A stretch of DNA of 5,556 bases from Methanosaeta sp. NSP1 (GTDB lineage Archaea > Halobacteriota > Methanosarcinia > Methanotrichales > Methanotrichaceae), in contig NOLC01000148.1 of assembly GCA_002256595.1 (NCBI GenBank), positions 1-5,556 on the forward strand, given 5' to 3'. Made by a program: the position numbers and the translations under genes. The notes beneath the pieces were generated by a model. The model made no database searches and had not been told where the DNA came from. It worked only from the letters and a program-made list of their open reading frames with translations. Within the stretch, counting starts at the first letter, position 1. Each line of letters opens with the position of its first letter. Positions 1-5,477 of the stretch are shown here, in pieces.

Positions 1-26
1 GCTGCAAGCTGAAATCGCTGTTTCCC

Positions 27-76
27 GTGATAAGGGGAGGAGGATACTTCTTCCTTATCGCTATTCTCTCTCTTTC
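27..76 (+). terminator. Hairpin plus pyrimidine-rich tract upstream of argB
   Basis: Bases 27-37 can pair with 51-61 as an 11-pair stem including three G-U pairs, around a 13-base loop. The core GATAAGG/CCTTATC is perfect. A pyrimidine-rich run (62-76) follows. This fits the 3' end of a plus-strand transcript whose gene lies left of the window. It could instead be a leader structure if argB transcription starts further upstream. Nothing in bases 1-26 can be recognised. Confidence 0.35.
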
Positions 77-85
77 GCTGAGCTG

Positions 86-106
86 CAATAAAAACAGATA
101 AAAACC
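86..106 (+). promoter_or_regulatory. Candidate argB promoter (TATA-like repeat)
   Basis: Two copies of ATAAAAAC (88-95 and 98-105) form an A-rich TATA-like stretch. Transcription starting about 25 bases beyond their centres would begin near 116-127, giving argB a leader of roughly 15-25 bases that includes the GAGG at 129-132. The choice between the two copies cannot be made by eye. Confidence 0.35.
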
Positions 107-141
107 AGTTCTGCATCATTGCCCTCCCGAGGAATGATTTA

Positions 142-1017
142 GTGACTTTCAAGAGAGAACAGATTCTCATCGAGGCTCTGCCCTACATTCGTGAGTTCTA
201 CGATTCCATAATGGTCTTCAAGATCGGCGGATCGATCATGTCCGACCGCACCGTGCTGGAGGACTTCATCCGGGATGTGGTGCTGCTGCGCTACATAGGC
301 ATTCATCCCATCATTGTGCACGGCGGCGGCCCGGAGATCTCCCAGGCCATGGAGAAGTTCGGCAAGAAGGCCGAGTTCGTGGGCGGCCTGCGGGTAACCG
401 ACAGGGAGACCCTGGGCATAGCCCGCATGGTGCTCTTGGGAAATATCAATGCCGAGCTGGTCAACCTCATAGGCAAGCACGGCGGCAAGGGCATCGGCCT
501 GTCCGGCCAGGACGGCATGTTCCTCAAAGCCAGGAAGAAGGCGCCCCTCAAGATGGAGGGAATGGAGCCGGTAGACCTGGGATTCGTGGGAGACGTGGAG
601 AAGGTGGACCCGGAGATACTGATGATCATGGCCGGCAAGGGCTACATCCCGGTGATCTCGCCCATTGCCGCAGACGATCAGGGCAATAACCTAAATGTCA
701 ATGCCGACACCGTGGCCGGAGCTGTGGCTGTGGCCATGCGGGCCAAGAAGCTCTTCTCCATCACCGATGTGGAAGGCGTGCGCATGAATCCCGACGATCC
801 CTCCAGCGTCATCTCCGAGTTTCCGGCCTCCGATTTCGATCGGCTGGTGGCGGAGAAGGTGATCAAGGGCGGAATGATTCCGAAAGTTGAAGCATGCGTG
901 CGTGTCGTGCGCGACGGGGTGGAAAAGGCGCATATCATCGATGGCAGGAAGCATCATGCCATCCTGCTGGAGCTGCTCACCGACCAGGGCGTGGGCACCA
1001 TGATCAGAAGGAGCTGA
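142..1017 (+). CDS. argB: Acetylglutamate kinase (ArgB)
   Basis: Cytoplasmic kinase that phosphorylates N-acetyl-L-glutamate with ATP, the second step of the acetylated arginine (ornithine) pathway. It belongs to the amino acid kinase family. Visible landmarks in the 291 residues: the ATP-binding lysine region FKIGG (26-30), the glycine-rich HGGGPE (60-65), GGLRVTD (81-87) whose Arg84 matches the acetylglutamate-binding arginine, NVNADT (185-190), TDVEGV (208-213) and GGMIPK (243-248). Length and domain content are normal for the family. The start is GTG. It fits because GAGG at 129-132 lies 9 bases upstream and because methanosarcinal ArgB proteins begin similarly, a few residues before the EALPYI segment. 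The next Met (residue 24) would cut into the nucleotide-binding strand. No other arginine genes are visible; the next gene converges on it. Confidence 0.96.
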   Translation: MTFKREQILIEALPYIREFYDSIMVFKIGGSIMSDRTVLEDFIRDVVLLRYIGIHPIIVHGGGPEISQAMEKFGKKAEFVGGLRVTDRETLGIARMVLLGNINAELVNLIGKHGGKGIGLSGQDGMFLKARKKAPLKMEGMEPVDLGFVGDVEKVDPEILMIMAGKGYIPVISPIAADDQGNNLNVNADTVAGAVAVAMRAKKLFSITDVEGVRMNPDDPSSVISEFPASDFDRLVAEKVIKGGMIPKVEACVRVVRDGVEKAHIIDGRKHHAILLELLTDQGVGTMIRRS

Positions 1018-1021
1018 AAAA
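1017..1021 (-). terminator. Short T tract at the possible 3' end of the tgtA transcript
   Basis: Five A on the plus strand (TTTTT on the minus strand) lie about 145 bases past the tgtA-side stop and touch the last base of argB. It is a possible minus-strand stop site, but the tract is short and no hairpin precedes it. Confidence 0.2.
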
Positions 1022-1067
1022 GGCGAGAAGGACTGGTCGAGCCCCTCCAACTCGGTTATGTCATCTA

Positions 1068-1088
1068 TATTCTCTCTTCTTATTTTTT
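1068..1088 (+). terminator. T-rich tract after argB
   Basis: A pyrimidine-rich run ending in six T (1083-1088) lies about 65 bases after the argB stop in the convergent spacer. Archaeal termination commonly needs only such a T tract without a strong hairpin, so this is the best candidate end for the argB transcript. Confidence 0.35.
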
Positions 1089-1164
1089 CCCAGCCCAGGG
1101 CGGTGCTGCAGGATATGCAGCCACACTGGACTTGCCGGACGCCCTGTTCAGGAATAGCGAATCT

Positions 1165-1479
1165 CTATCTCTGCTCCGGCATCTTCTCCGGCAGATCATG
1201 CTTCAGCCTTATGCTGAACCTGGCTTCCGGATTGTTGCGGATCAGATCATGCATTATCTTCTCAGCCTGCTTCAGTGCCTCGCTATCGGCCACCTCCGGC
1301 ACCTCGGCATTGAAGGGATAGGTCTCGGCCAGCTCGGCGGGATAAGGCCCGAAGGGGGGCTTGTAGTAGAGCACCCGGTCGAATCCGGTGGTATCCATAT
1401 GCGAGTCGTCGGTGACCAGCACCTCGCCCTGCAAAGAGATGCGGTCTATGCGTCTGGCGCAGCGCAGGACCTCAGGTCG
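1165..1479 (-). pseudogene. tgtA: Detached C-terminal (C1-like) domain of archaeosine tRNA-guanine transglycosylase
   Basis: About 104 codons continue the TgtA protein in a different frame from the catalytic part. They open with RPEVLR, followed by DRVLYYKPPFGPYP and an ELAETYPFNAEVP segment. These are typical of the domain just after the catalytic barrel in archaeal TGTs, and the fragment ends at TAG (1165-1167). The two frames meet at base 1480: the upstream frame reads ...STFF and would run into RPEVLR if one T were skipped. From memory, the family usually has about 8-10 residues (FFY-x-G-x-ES type) between FF and RPEV, so a small deletion of length 3k-1 fits better than a single-base slip. 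No good start codon or Shine-Dalgarno precedes the homologous part. An ATG at 1656 in this frame would add 59 residues unrelated to the family. No PUA domain follows. Confidence 0.75.
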
Positions 1480-2566
1480 AAAAGAAGGTTGACTTCCTGG
1501 CCGAGTCCAGCCTCTCCAGCCATTCTCCCTGGCCGGCCAGCCTCCTAAGGCCATCCAGCATACGCGGATGCGCCCGGCAGCGCACCTCCAATAAATCCCA
1601 TAGTGAGCCCTCGCGAATGCTCTCTTTAACCTGCTTGATCTCCTGCAGCGAGACATAGAGGTTATGCCTGGCCAGGAGCTTGGCCCTCTCCGGGCTGTTC
1701 ATGAGCTCCTTTAAAGTGTGCCCCTGACAGACGGGGCAGGAGCAGGGGAGGTAGCTCATCTCCTCCAGCTTTCCTGTTCCTTGCACGGTCAGATAGCGAT
1801 CCTGCCGGGCATAGAGGGCGTAAGCTGCCGAGTCGAAGAGATCGCAGCCCATGGCCGCAGCCAGGGCAAAGATCATGGGGTGGCCGGCTCCAAAGAGATG
1901 CACCGGCCGGCCCGAGCCCAGTCCCTTCTTGGCTGCAACCACAGCATCCACCAGATCGGAATAGCGGTAGGCCTCCATGAGGGGGACAACAGCGCCCACC
2001 GGGAACACATCAAAGGGCAGATCGGATGCGAACCGGGCCGCTCTCTCTCTCAGGTCCGGATAGGTAGAGCCCTGTATGGGCGCGGCTAAAAGGGCCTGCC
2101 TCTCCAGGCCGGATGCCTCCAGCAGCCGCTCTTCTGTCGTTTGCAGCTCGCTTTCCGCCCTATCTCTGGGGACATCAGGAGGCGTAGGTATGTCCAGGGG
2201 GACGGAGATGTCCGATTTGATCGCAAACTGAAAATCCAGTATCTGCCGAGAAGATACATCAATATCCCCATATACCGAGAGCTGAAAGGCTCCTGAGTCG
2301 GTCATGATGGGCCCGGAAAAGCCAAGCAGATCGTGCAGGCCCCGCTCCAGAGCCTGCCGTTTCAAATCTTCATCCTGGTGGATGATGTAGCTGTTGGTTA
2401 TTATCATATCCGCGCCCATCTTCTCCAGCTCGGCTGGCGGGATAAGGGGAATATGCGGATTGACCACGGGCATAAGGCAGGGGGTCTCAATTGTGCCGTG
2501 AGGTGTGGAGAGCCGGCCTATCCTTCCGGCCAGATCCTTATGCATTATCTCGAAGCGGTCCGGCAT
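1472..2566 (-). CDS. tgtA: Archaeosine tRNA-guanine transglycosylase, catalytic part (frame broken at the C-terminus)
   Basis: ArcTGT swaps guanine-15 in the tRNA D-arm for preQ0, the first tRNA-level step of archaeosine synthesis. The 364 residues cover the TIM-barrel catalytic domain and zinc site: MTDSGAFQ with Asp90, the substrate-pocket motif DIPTPP (125-130), GAVVPLM (191-197), FDSAAYALYA with Asp245 as the likely nucleophile, and zinc ligands Cys275, Cys277, Cys280 and probably His301. The frame ends ...STFF-S-T-TGA, where archaeal TGTs normally run on into further domains. That continuation is found at 1165-1479 in another frame. The catalytic domain looks intact and could fold, but the tRNA-contacting tail is lost unless the break is a sequencing error, a recoding event or a natural split. 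The ATG at 2566 fits the family N-terminus (RFEIMHKDLAGRIG). The Shine-Dalgarno is weak, so the message may be nearly leaderless. Confidence 0.9.
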   Translation of the reverse strand: MPDRFEIMHKDLAGRIGRLSTPHGTIETPCLMPVVNPHIPLIPPAELEKMGADMIITNSYIIHQDEDLKRQALERGLHDLLGFSGPIMTDSGAFQLSVYGDIDVSSRQILDFQFAIKSDISVPLDIPTPPDVPRDRAESELQTTEERLLEASGLERQALLAAPIQGSTYPDLRERAARFASDLPFDVFPVGAVVPLMEAYRYSDLVDAVVAAKKGLGSGRPVHLFGAGHPMIFALAAAMGCDLFDSAAYALYARQDRYLTVQGTGKLEEMSYLPCSCPVCQGHTLKELMNSPERAKLLARHNLYVSLQEIKQVKESIREGSLWDLLEVRCRAHPRMLDGLRRLAGQGEWLERLDSARKSTFFST

Positions 2567-2586
2567 GCTCGCTTCCCTACCAATAA

Positions 2587-2598
2587 GGAATAAATAGG
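2587..2598. promoter_or_regulatory. TATA-like box shared by tgtA and the secreted-protein gene
   Basis: GGAATAAATAGG reads as AATAAATA on the plus strand and TATTTATT on the minus strand, centred near 2593. A 25-base offset puts the plus start near 2618 (a 35-base leader containing the GGGTGA ribosome site) and the minus start near 2568, almost at the tgtA ATG. A second A/T run at 2628-2639 could instead serve tgtA. Assigned by position and composition only. Confidence 0.35.
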
Positions 2599-2652
2599 TT
2601 GGGACAGATTTCGAGGCAGGAATAGAAACTAAATAAAAAAGGGTGAATCAAT

Positions 2653-3147
2653 ATGAAAACTATAGTATTATTGGCAGCATTAACCTGCCTCATCGGCTTT
2701 GCCGGGGCTCAGACCATGAGCGGTTTGGGTCAGGGCTATAGCAGCTCTCAGCAGGCTTTCTACAATGCACCGACCACATCCACCTTTGAGCCCAATGTCC
2801 AGTCCTATTGGGGCAATTACATAGCCAGCCAGAAAAATCTGAGCGTCATAGGCGGCACACCAGAGATGCAAATATGGATGAACCACTTCCCATTGGGCTT
2901 TGACAGCCCCCTGCAGCTCAAGGCCACATCCTTCAATGGCAGCGCAGCGGCCTCAGCTCTCAGCATCACGGAAAGAAACACGCAGTTCTTAACCAGAGAT
3001 ATTATGCGCAACTTCGACTTTGACTCCGCTTCCTCTTCCTCTCTCAATGCAGGAAGCCTGAAGGCTTACGAAAGCACCGGCACGCCCGGCGAAGATATCA
3101 AAGGAAAGATGCTATCTTCCAGCATCATCAGCCTTTTTGGGGCTTGA
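2653..3147 (+). CDS. Small secreted protein of unknown function
   Basis: I do not recognise this 164-residue protein. It has a clear Sec-type signal peptide: MKT, a hydrophobic core at about residues 4-17, and an AGA-QT cleavage site after residue 19. The single cysteine (Cys12) sits inside the hydrophobic core and does not make a convincing lipobox. The mature part has no further membrane segment. It is rich in Ser, Gln, Asn and Gly, with Tyr/Trp/Phe scattered at 30-85 and a Ser run at 125-131, so it is probably exported and free or wall-associated. The ATG is well supported by GGGTGA at 2641-2646, six bases upstream. It stands alone, divergent from tgtA and convergent with aconitase, and ends in its own terminator. 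Possible roles (surface or matrix component, extracellular binding) are guesses; it may be lineage-restricted. Confidence 0.8.
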   Translation: MKTIVLLAALTCLIGFAGAQTMSGLGQGYSSSQQAFYNAPTTSTFEPNVQSYWGNYIASQKNLSVIGGTPEMQIWMNHFPLGFDSPLQLKATSFNGSAAASALSITERNTQFLTRDIMRNFDFDSASSSSLNAGSLKAYESTGTPGEDIKGKMLSSSIISLFGA

Positions 3148-3165
3148 AAGCAATAGAAAAAAGAT

Positions 3166-3209
3166 AAAAAGAGAAGCTCTGCCATCATTGGCAGAACTAT
3201 TCTCCTTTT
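3166..3209. terminator. Two-way terminator hairpin between the secreted-protein gene and acn
   Basis: TCTGCCA (3178-3184) pairs perfectly with TGGCAGA (3189-3195) around a TCAT loop. Below an internal loop, GAGAA (3171-3175) pairs with TTCTC (3200-3204). An A-rich left flank and a T-rich right flank mean both strands read hairpin then T tract. It lies 30 bases after the secreted-protein stop. On the other strand it overlaps the aconitase TAG (3197-3199), so one element can end both convergent messages. Confidence 0.6.
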
Positions 3210-5149
3210 CTTGCTGCTGCCATCACGGTGAAGGGCAACAGCCCTCCCGCCAGCAGGATATCTCTCTGCCTCTGTGACAGGCTCATCTTCAGACCTATCT
3301 GCATGTCGCCAGCCAGGGCCATGACATCGCTCTTTCCTCTCTGGAGGGCCTCGCGAATGCCTGGGATTTTAACCTCGGTCTTGTCCGGCAGCCTGTCCCA
3401 GTCAGACTCCTGGGCGAAGCTGAATGGAATTATGCCGAAGTTCACCAGATTGGCGGCATGGATTCTCTCTATTGATTTCGCAATTATGGCTTTAACTCCC
3501 AGGTACATGGGACAGAGGGCGGCATGCTCTCGGGAAGAGCCCTGCCCATAGCTGTATCCAGCCACGATGATGTTATGCACTCCACGATCCCTCAGGGCGG
3601 ATGCCCGGGCGCTGAAGTCCTTGTCCAGGGGCTCGAATACGAACTCTGAGTATTTGGGGACATTGGATCTGTACTTGAGCCGGGAGCCGGCTGGCATGAT
3701 GTGGTCTGTGGTCACCTGGTCTCCAACCCTTATAGTCACCTGTCCGATAATCTCTTCCGGCATGGGGCCGTTGACTGGCGGCTCTCCTATGTTGGGGCCC
3801 CGGCAGATCTTTTGCTCTTTCCGCACGGCAGCGGGAAGGGGAGGTATGATCATGCTGTCGTCGATCTCAAAGTGCTCCGGCATTTCTATTCTGGGGTAGT
3901 CCATTCCCAGTTCTCTGGGATCGGTTATCTTTCCGGTGAGGGCGGATGCGGCTGCCACCACCGGGCTGGTCAAGTAAACCCTGGCGCTGGGGGTGCCGGA
4001 TCTGCCTTTGAAGTTGCGGTTGCTGGTTCGAACTGAGACCGATTCGGTGCAGGGTGACATGCTATTGCCGATACAAAAGCCGCAGGATGCCTCCAAAATT
4101 CTGGCTCCGAAGGTTATCAGGTCGCTCAGGCTGCCGTTTCTGGCTATGGAATTTAGTACCTGTCGCGATCCGGGCGCTATTCCCAGAGAGACGCCCGGCG
4201 GAAGGTGTTTGCCTTTTAGCATTGCCGCCACGGTCATGAGGTCCACATAAGAGGAATTGGTGCACGAGCCGATCATAACCTGGTCTACAGGCAGGTCGAG
4301 GTCCTTGATCCGGACAATATCTCCAGGGCTGTGGGGCGCAGAAGCGAGGGGCTCTATCTCTGAGAGATCTATATCGATGGTTTGATCATAGACAGCATCT
4401 TTGTCTGGAGAAATGGGGAACCATTGCTCTTCCCTTCCCTGGGCCTGCAGGAACCTTTGTGTCTGCTTATCGCTGGGGAATATGGATGTAGTGACCCCTG
4501 TCTCTGCTCCCATATTGGTTATGGTGGCTCTCTCCGGGACGGTGAGGCTGCTTATGCCTTCTCCGGTGTATTCGCAGACACAGCCGACGTTTCCTTTGGT
4601 GCTCAGGATGGAGAGGACCTTTAAAATTATGTCTTTGGCCGTGGCCCAGGGCTGCAATCTGCCTTCCAGCCGGACATTGATCACGCGTGGAGCAGTCAGA
4701 TAATAGGCTCCTCCTCCCATGGCTACGGCCACATCAAGCCCACCAGCTCCAATGGCTATGGATCCCACTCCCCCCGCGGTAGGTGTGTGGCTGTCTGATC
4801 CCAGCAGGGTTTTGCCTGGCCGGGCAAATCTCTCCAGATGGACCTGATGACATATGCCGTTTCCAGGCCGGGAGAAGTAGATGCCGTACTTTTTCGCTAT
4901 GGACTCCAGGTAGGCGTGATCATCTGCATTTTCGAAGCCTACCTGGATGGTATTATGATCGACATAGCTTACGGACAACTCAGTGGCGATTTCATCGAGT
5001 GCCATAGATTCCAACTGAAGATAGGCCATGGTCCCTGTTGCATCCTGGGTCAGGGTCTGGTCTATCTTTATGCCGATCTCTTTTCCGGTTTCATAGGAGC
5101 CATCCGCGAGGTGTTGTCTCAGGATCTTCTCAGTTAGTGTGTAACCCAT
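3197..5149 (-). CDS. acn: Aconitate hydratase (aconitase), short ~650-residue type
   Basis: Interconverts citrate and isocitrate through cis-aconitate in the cytoplasm, using a [4Fe-4S] cluster. In acetate-using methanogens it serves the oxidative branch from citrate to 2-oxoglutarate and glutamate. The 650 residues are complete. Cluster ligands are Cys296 in IGSCTNSS, then Cys356 and Cys359 in ASCGFCIGN. Substrate and catalytic motifs are GSDSHTPTAGG (117-127), TDHIMPAG (481-488) and the swivel-domain YGQGSSREHAAL (534-545) carrying the active-site SRE. The length matches the compact AcnA-like subfamily known from Aquifex, Geobacter-type bacteria and methanogens, not the ~900-residue IRP/AcnA or AcnB forms. 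The start is fixed by a perfect GGAGG (minus strand, 5156-5160) six bases before the ATG. No citrate synthase or isocitrate dehydrogenase is adjacent in the window. Confidence 0.96.
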   Translation of the reverse strand: MGYTLTEKILRQHLADGSYETGKEIGIKIDQTLTQDATGTMAYLQLESMALDEIATELSVSYVDHNTIQVGFENADDHAYLESIAKKYGIYFSRPGNGICHQVHLERFARPGKTLLGSDSHTPTAGGVGSIAIGAGGLDVAVAMGGGAYYLTAPRVINVRLEGRLQPWATAKDIILKVLSILSTKGNVGCVCEYTGEGISSLTVPERATITNMGAETGVTTSIFPSDKQTQRFLQAQGREEQWFPISPDKDAVYDQTIDIDLSEIEPLASAPHSPGDIVRIKDLDLPVDQVMIGSCTNSSYVDLMTVAAMLKGKHLPPGVSLGIAPGSRQVLNSIARNGSLSDLITFGARILEASCGFCIGNSMSPCTESVSVRTSNRNFKGRSGTPSARVYLTSPVVAAASALTGKITDPRELGMDYPRIEMPEHFEIDDSMIIPPLPAAVRKEQKICRGPNIGEPPVNGPMPEEIIGQVTIRVGDQVTTDHIMPAGSRLKYRSNVPKYSEFVFEPLDKDFSARASALRDRGVHNIIVAGYSYGQGSSREHAALCPMYLGVKAIIAKSIERIHAANLVNFGIIPFSFAQESDWDRLPDKTEVKIPGIREALQRGKSDVMALAGDMQIGLKMSLSQRQRDILLAGGLLPFTVMAAARKGE

Positions 5150-5155
5150 AAAAGG

Positions 5156-5160
5156 CCTCC
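5156..5160 (-). promoter_or_regulatory. Shine-Dalgarno for acn
   Basis: The minus strand reads GGAGG, six bases before the ATG. It is the strongest ribosome site in the window and implies that the acn message has a leader. Confidence 0.75.
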
Positions 5161-5168
5161 AGCAGGCA

Positions 5169-5177
5169 TTTTTTATA
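5169..5177 (-). promoter_or_regulatory. Strong TATA match too close to the acn start
   Basis: The minus strand reads GGTATAAAAAATG. By sequence it is the better TATA box, but a start about 25 bases on would fall at 5148, inside the acn ATG, and would lose the GGAGG. It either drives a leaderless alternative message or is not used. Confidence 0.3.
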
Positions 5178-5209
5178 CCGCTCTCCGATCTCTGACTGTG
5201 GATTATGAT

Positions 5210-5220
5210 GTTATTAAAAC
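5210..5220 (-). promoter_or_regulatory. Candidate acn promoter TATA box
   Basis: The minus strand reads GTTTTAATAAC, centred near 5215. A start near 5190 would give a leader of about 40 bases that includes the GGAGG at 5156-5160, so this box agrees with the ribosome site better than the one at 5169-5177. It overlaps the left arm of the inverted repeat at 5215-5241. Confidence 0.4.
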
Positions 5221-5241
5221 TAAGCGATGCGCTTTGTTTTA
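5215..5241. promoter_or_regulatory. Long inverted repeat, operator-like, over the acn promoter
   Basis: Arms of 12 bases (5215-5226 and 5230-5241) pair at 11 positions, with one T:T mismatch, around a 3-base ATG centre. The inner core is AAGCG-ATG-CGCTT and the outer arms are AAAAC and GTTTT. It covers the upstream half of the candidate acn TATA box, where a bound dimeric regulator could block the basal transcription factors. No plus-strand gene precedes it, so a terminator role is less likely. Confidence 0.5.
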
Positions 5242-5281
5242 TCTGCCAGAGCTATGAGATGTCAATCCTGCCGCGAATCTG

Positions 5282-5302
5282 TTGAGCAAAAAGGTTATAT
5301 AC
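5282..5302 (+). promoter_or_regulatory. Rightward promoter P1
   Basis: TTGAG, six bases, then GGTTATATAC: a strong archaeal TATA box (TTATATA, 5295-5301) with a purine-rich BRE-like stretch before it. The predicted start is near 5321-5325. It matches the element at 5438-5458 at 17 of 21 aligned positions with identical spacing. Confidence 0.6.
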
Positions 5303-5320
5303 GTCTGAGTTATTGGATGG

Positions 5321-5413
5321 GTTCGGCCCGCCTGAAAGGGTAGGGTTATAGGTCCTATAGATAGCGATTATAGGGTCTTAGCAAGACATCGGTCAAAGGG
5401 ATCATCTCCTTTT
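5321..5413 (+). ncRNA. Possible short RNA or first leader segment from P1
   Basis: From the predicted P1 start there is no convincing reading frame. Short helices are possible: TATAG/CTATA (5347-5359), GTCTT-AGC-AAGAC (5375-5387) and AAAGGG/TCCTTT (5395-5400 with 5407-5412). The last is followed at once by a T run (5410-5413) that could act as a weak stop. A ~90-base RNA is possible, or simply a leader that reads through into P2. Boundaries are inferred, and I recognise no known RNA family. Confidence 0.2.
5347..5374 (+). repeat. TATAGG / CCTATA / TATAGG triplet
   Basis: TATAGG (5347-5352), CCTATA (5354-5359) and TATAGG (5369-5374). The middle element can pair with either neighbour: with the first as a 13-base palindrome, or with the second as a 6-pair stem with a 9-base loop. 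It lies 45-75 bases past the P1 TATA box. It could be a DNA operator or alternative RNA helices. Confidence 0.4.
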
Positions 5414-5437
5414 AATGATTTTCCAGATGGAAAGGCA

Positions 5438-5458
5438 TTGAGGGAAATGGTTAAATAC
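5438..5458 (+). promoter_or_regulatory. Rightward promoter P2, near-copy of P1
   Basis: TTGAG, six bases, then GGTTAAATAC, with the TATA box TTAAATA at 5451-5457. The predicted start is the GGG at 5478-5480. It lies 156 bases downstream of P1 with the same internal spacing. A small inverted repeat, TTTCC-AGAT-GGAAA (5420-5433), sits just upstream. Confidence 0.6.
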
Positions 5459-5477
5459 CAAAGCTGATAACCTTAAT

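Noticed and set aside
142..1050. Long minus-strand frames opposite argB (139-480, 303-638, 691-1050)
   Set aside because: They are shadows of the clearly homologous plus-strand argB and show no motifs or ribosome sites.
1165..1656. A free-standing 163-residue protein starting at 1656 on the minus strand
   Set aside because: Its first 59 residues are an out-of-frame reading of tgtA. Only the part from 1479 down resembles a protein family, so it is a tgtA fragment.
3228..5137. Plus-strand frames opposite acn
   Set aside because: Shadow frames of a complete, motif-rich aconitase; no independent support.
5254..5343. 29-codon frame beginning with ATG and a CxxC pair (MRCQSC)
   Set aside because: No Shine-Dalgarno, and the strong P1 TATA box lies inside it. 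It ends at a stop without recognisable homology; CxxC alone is not evidence.
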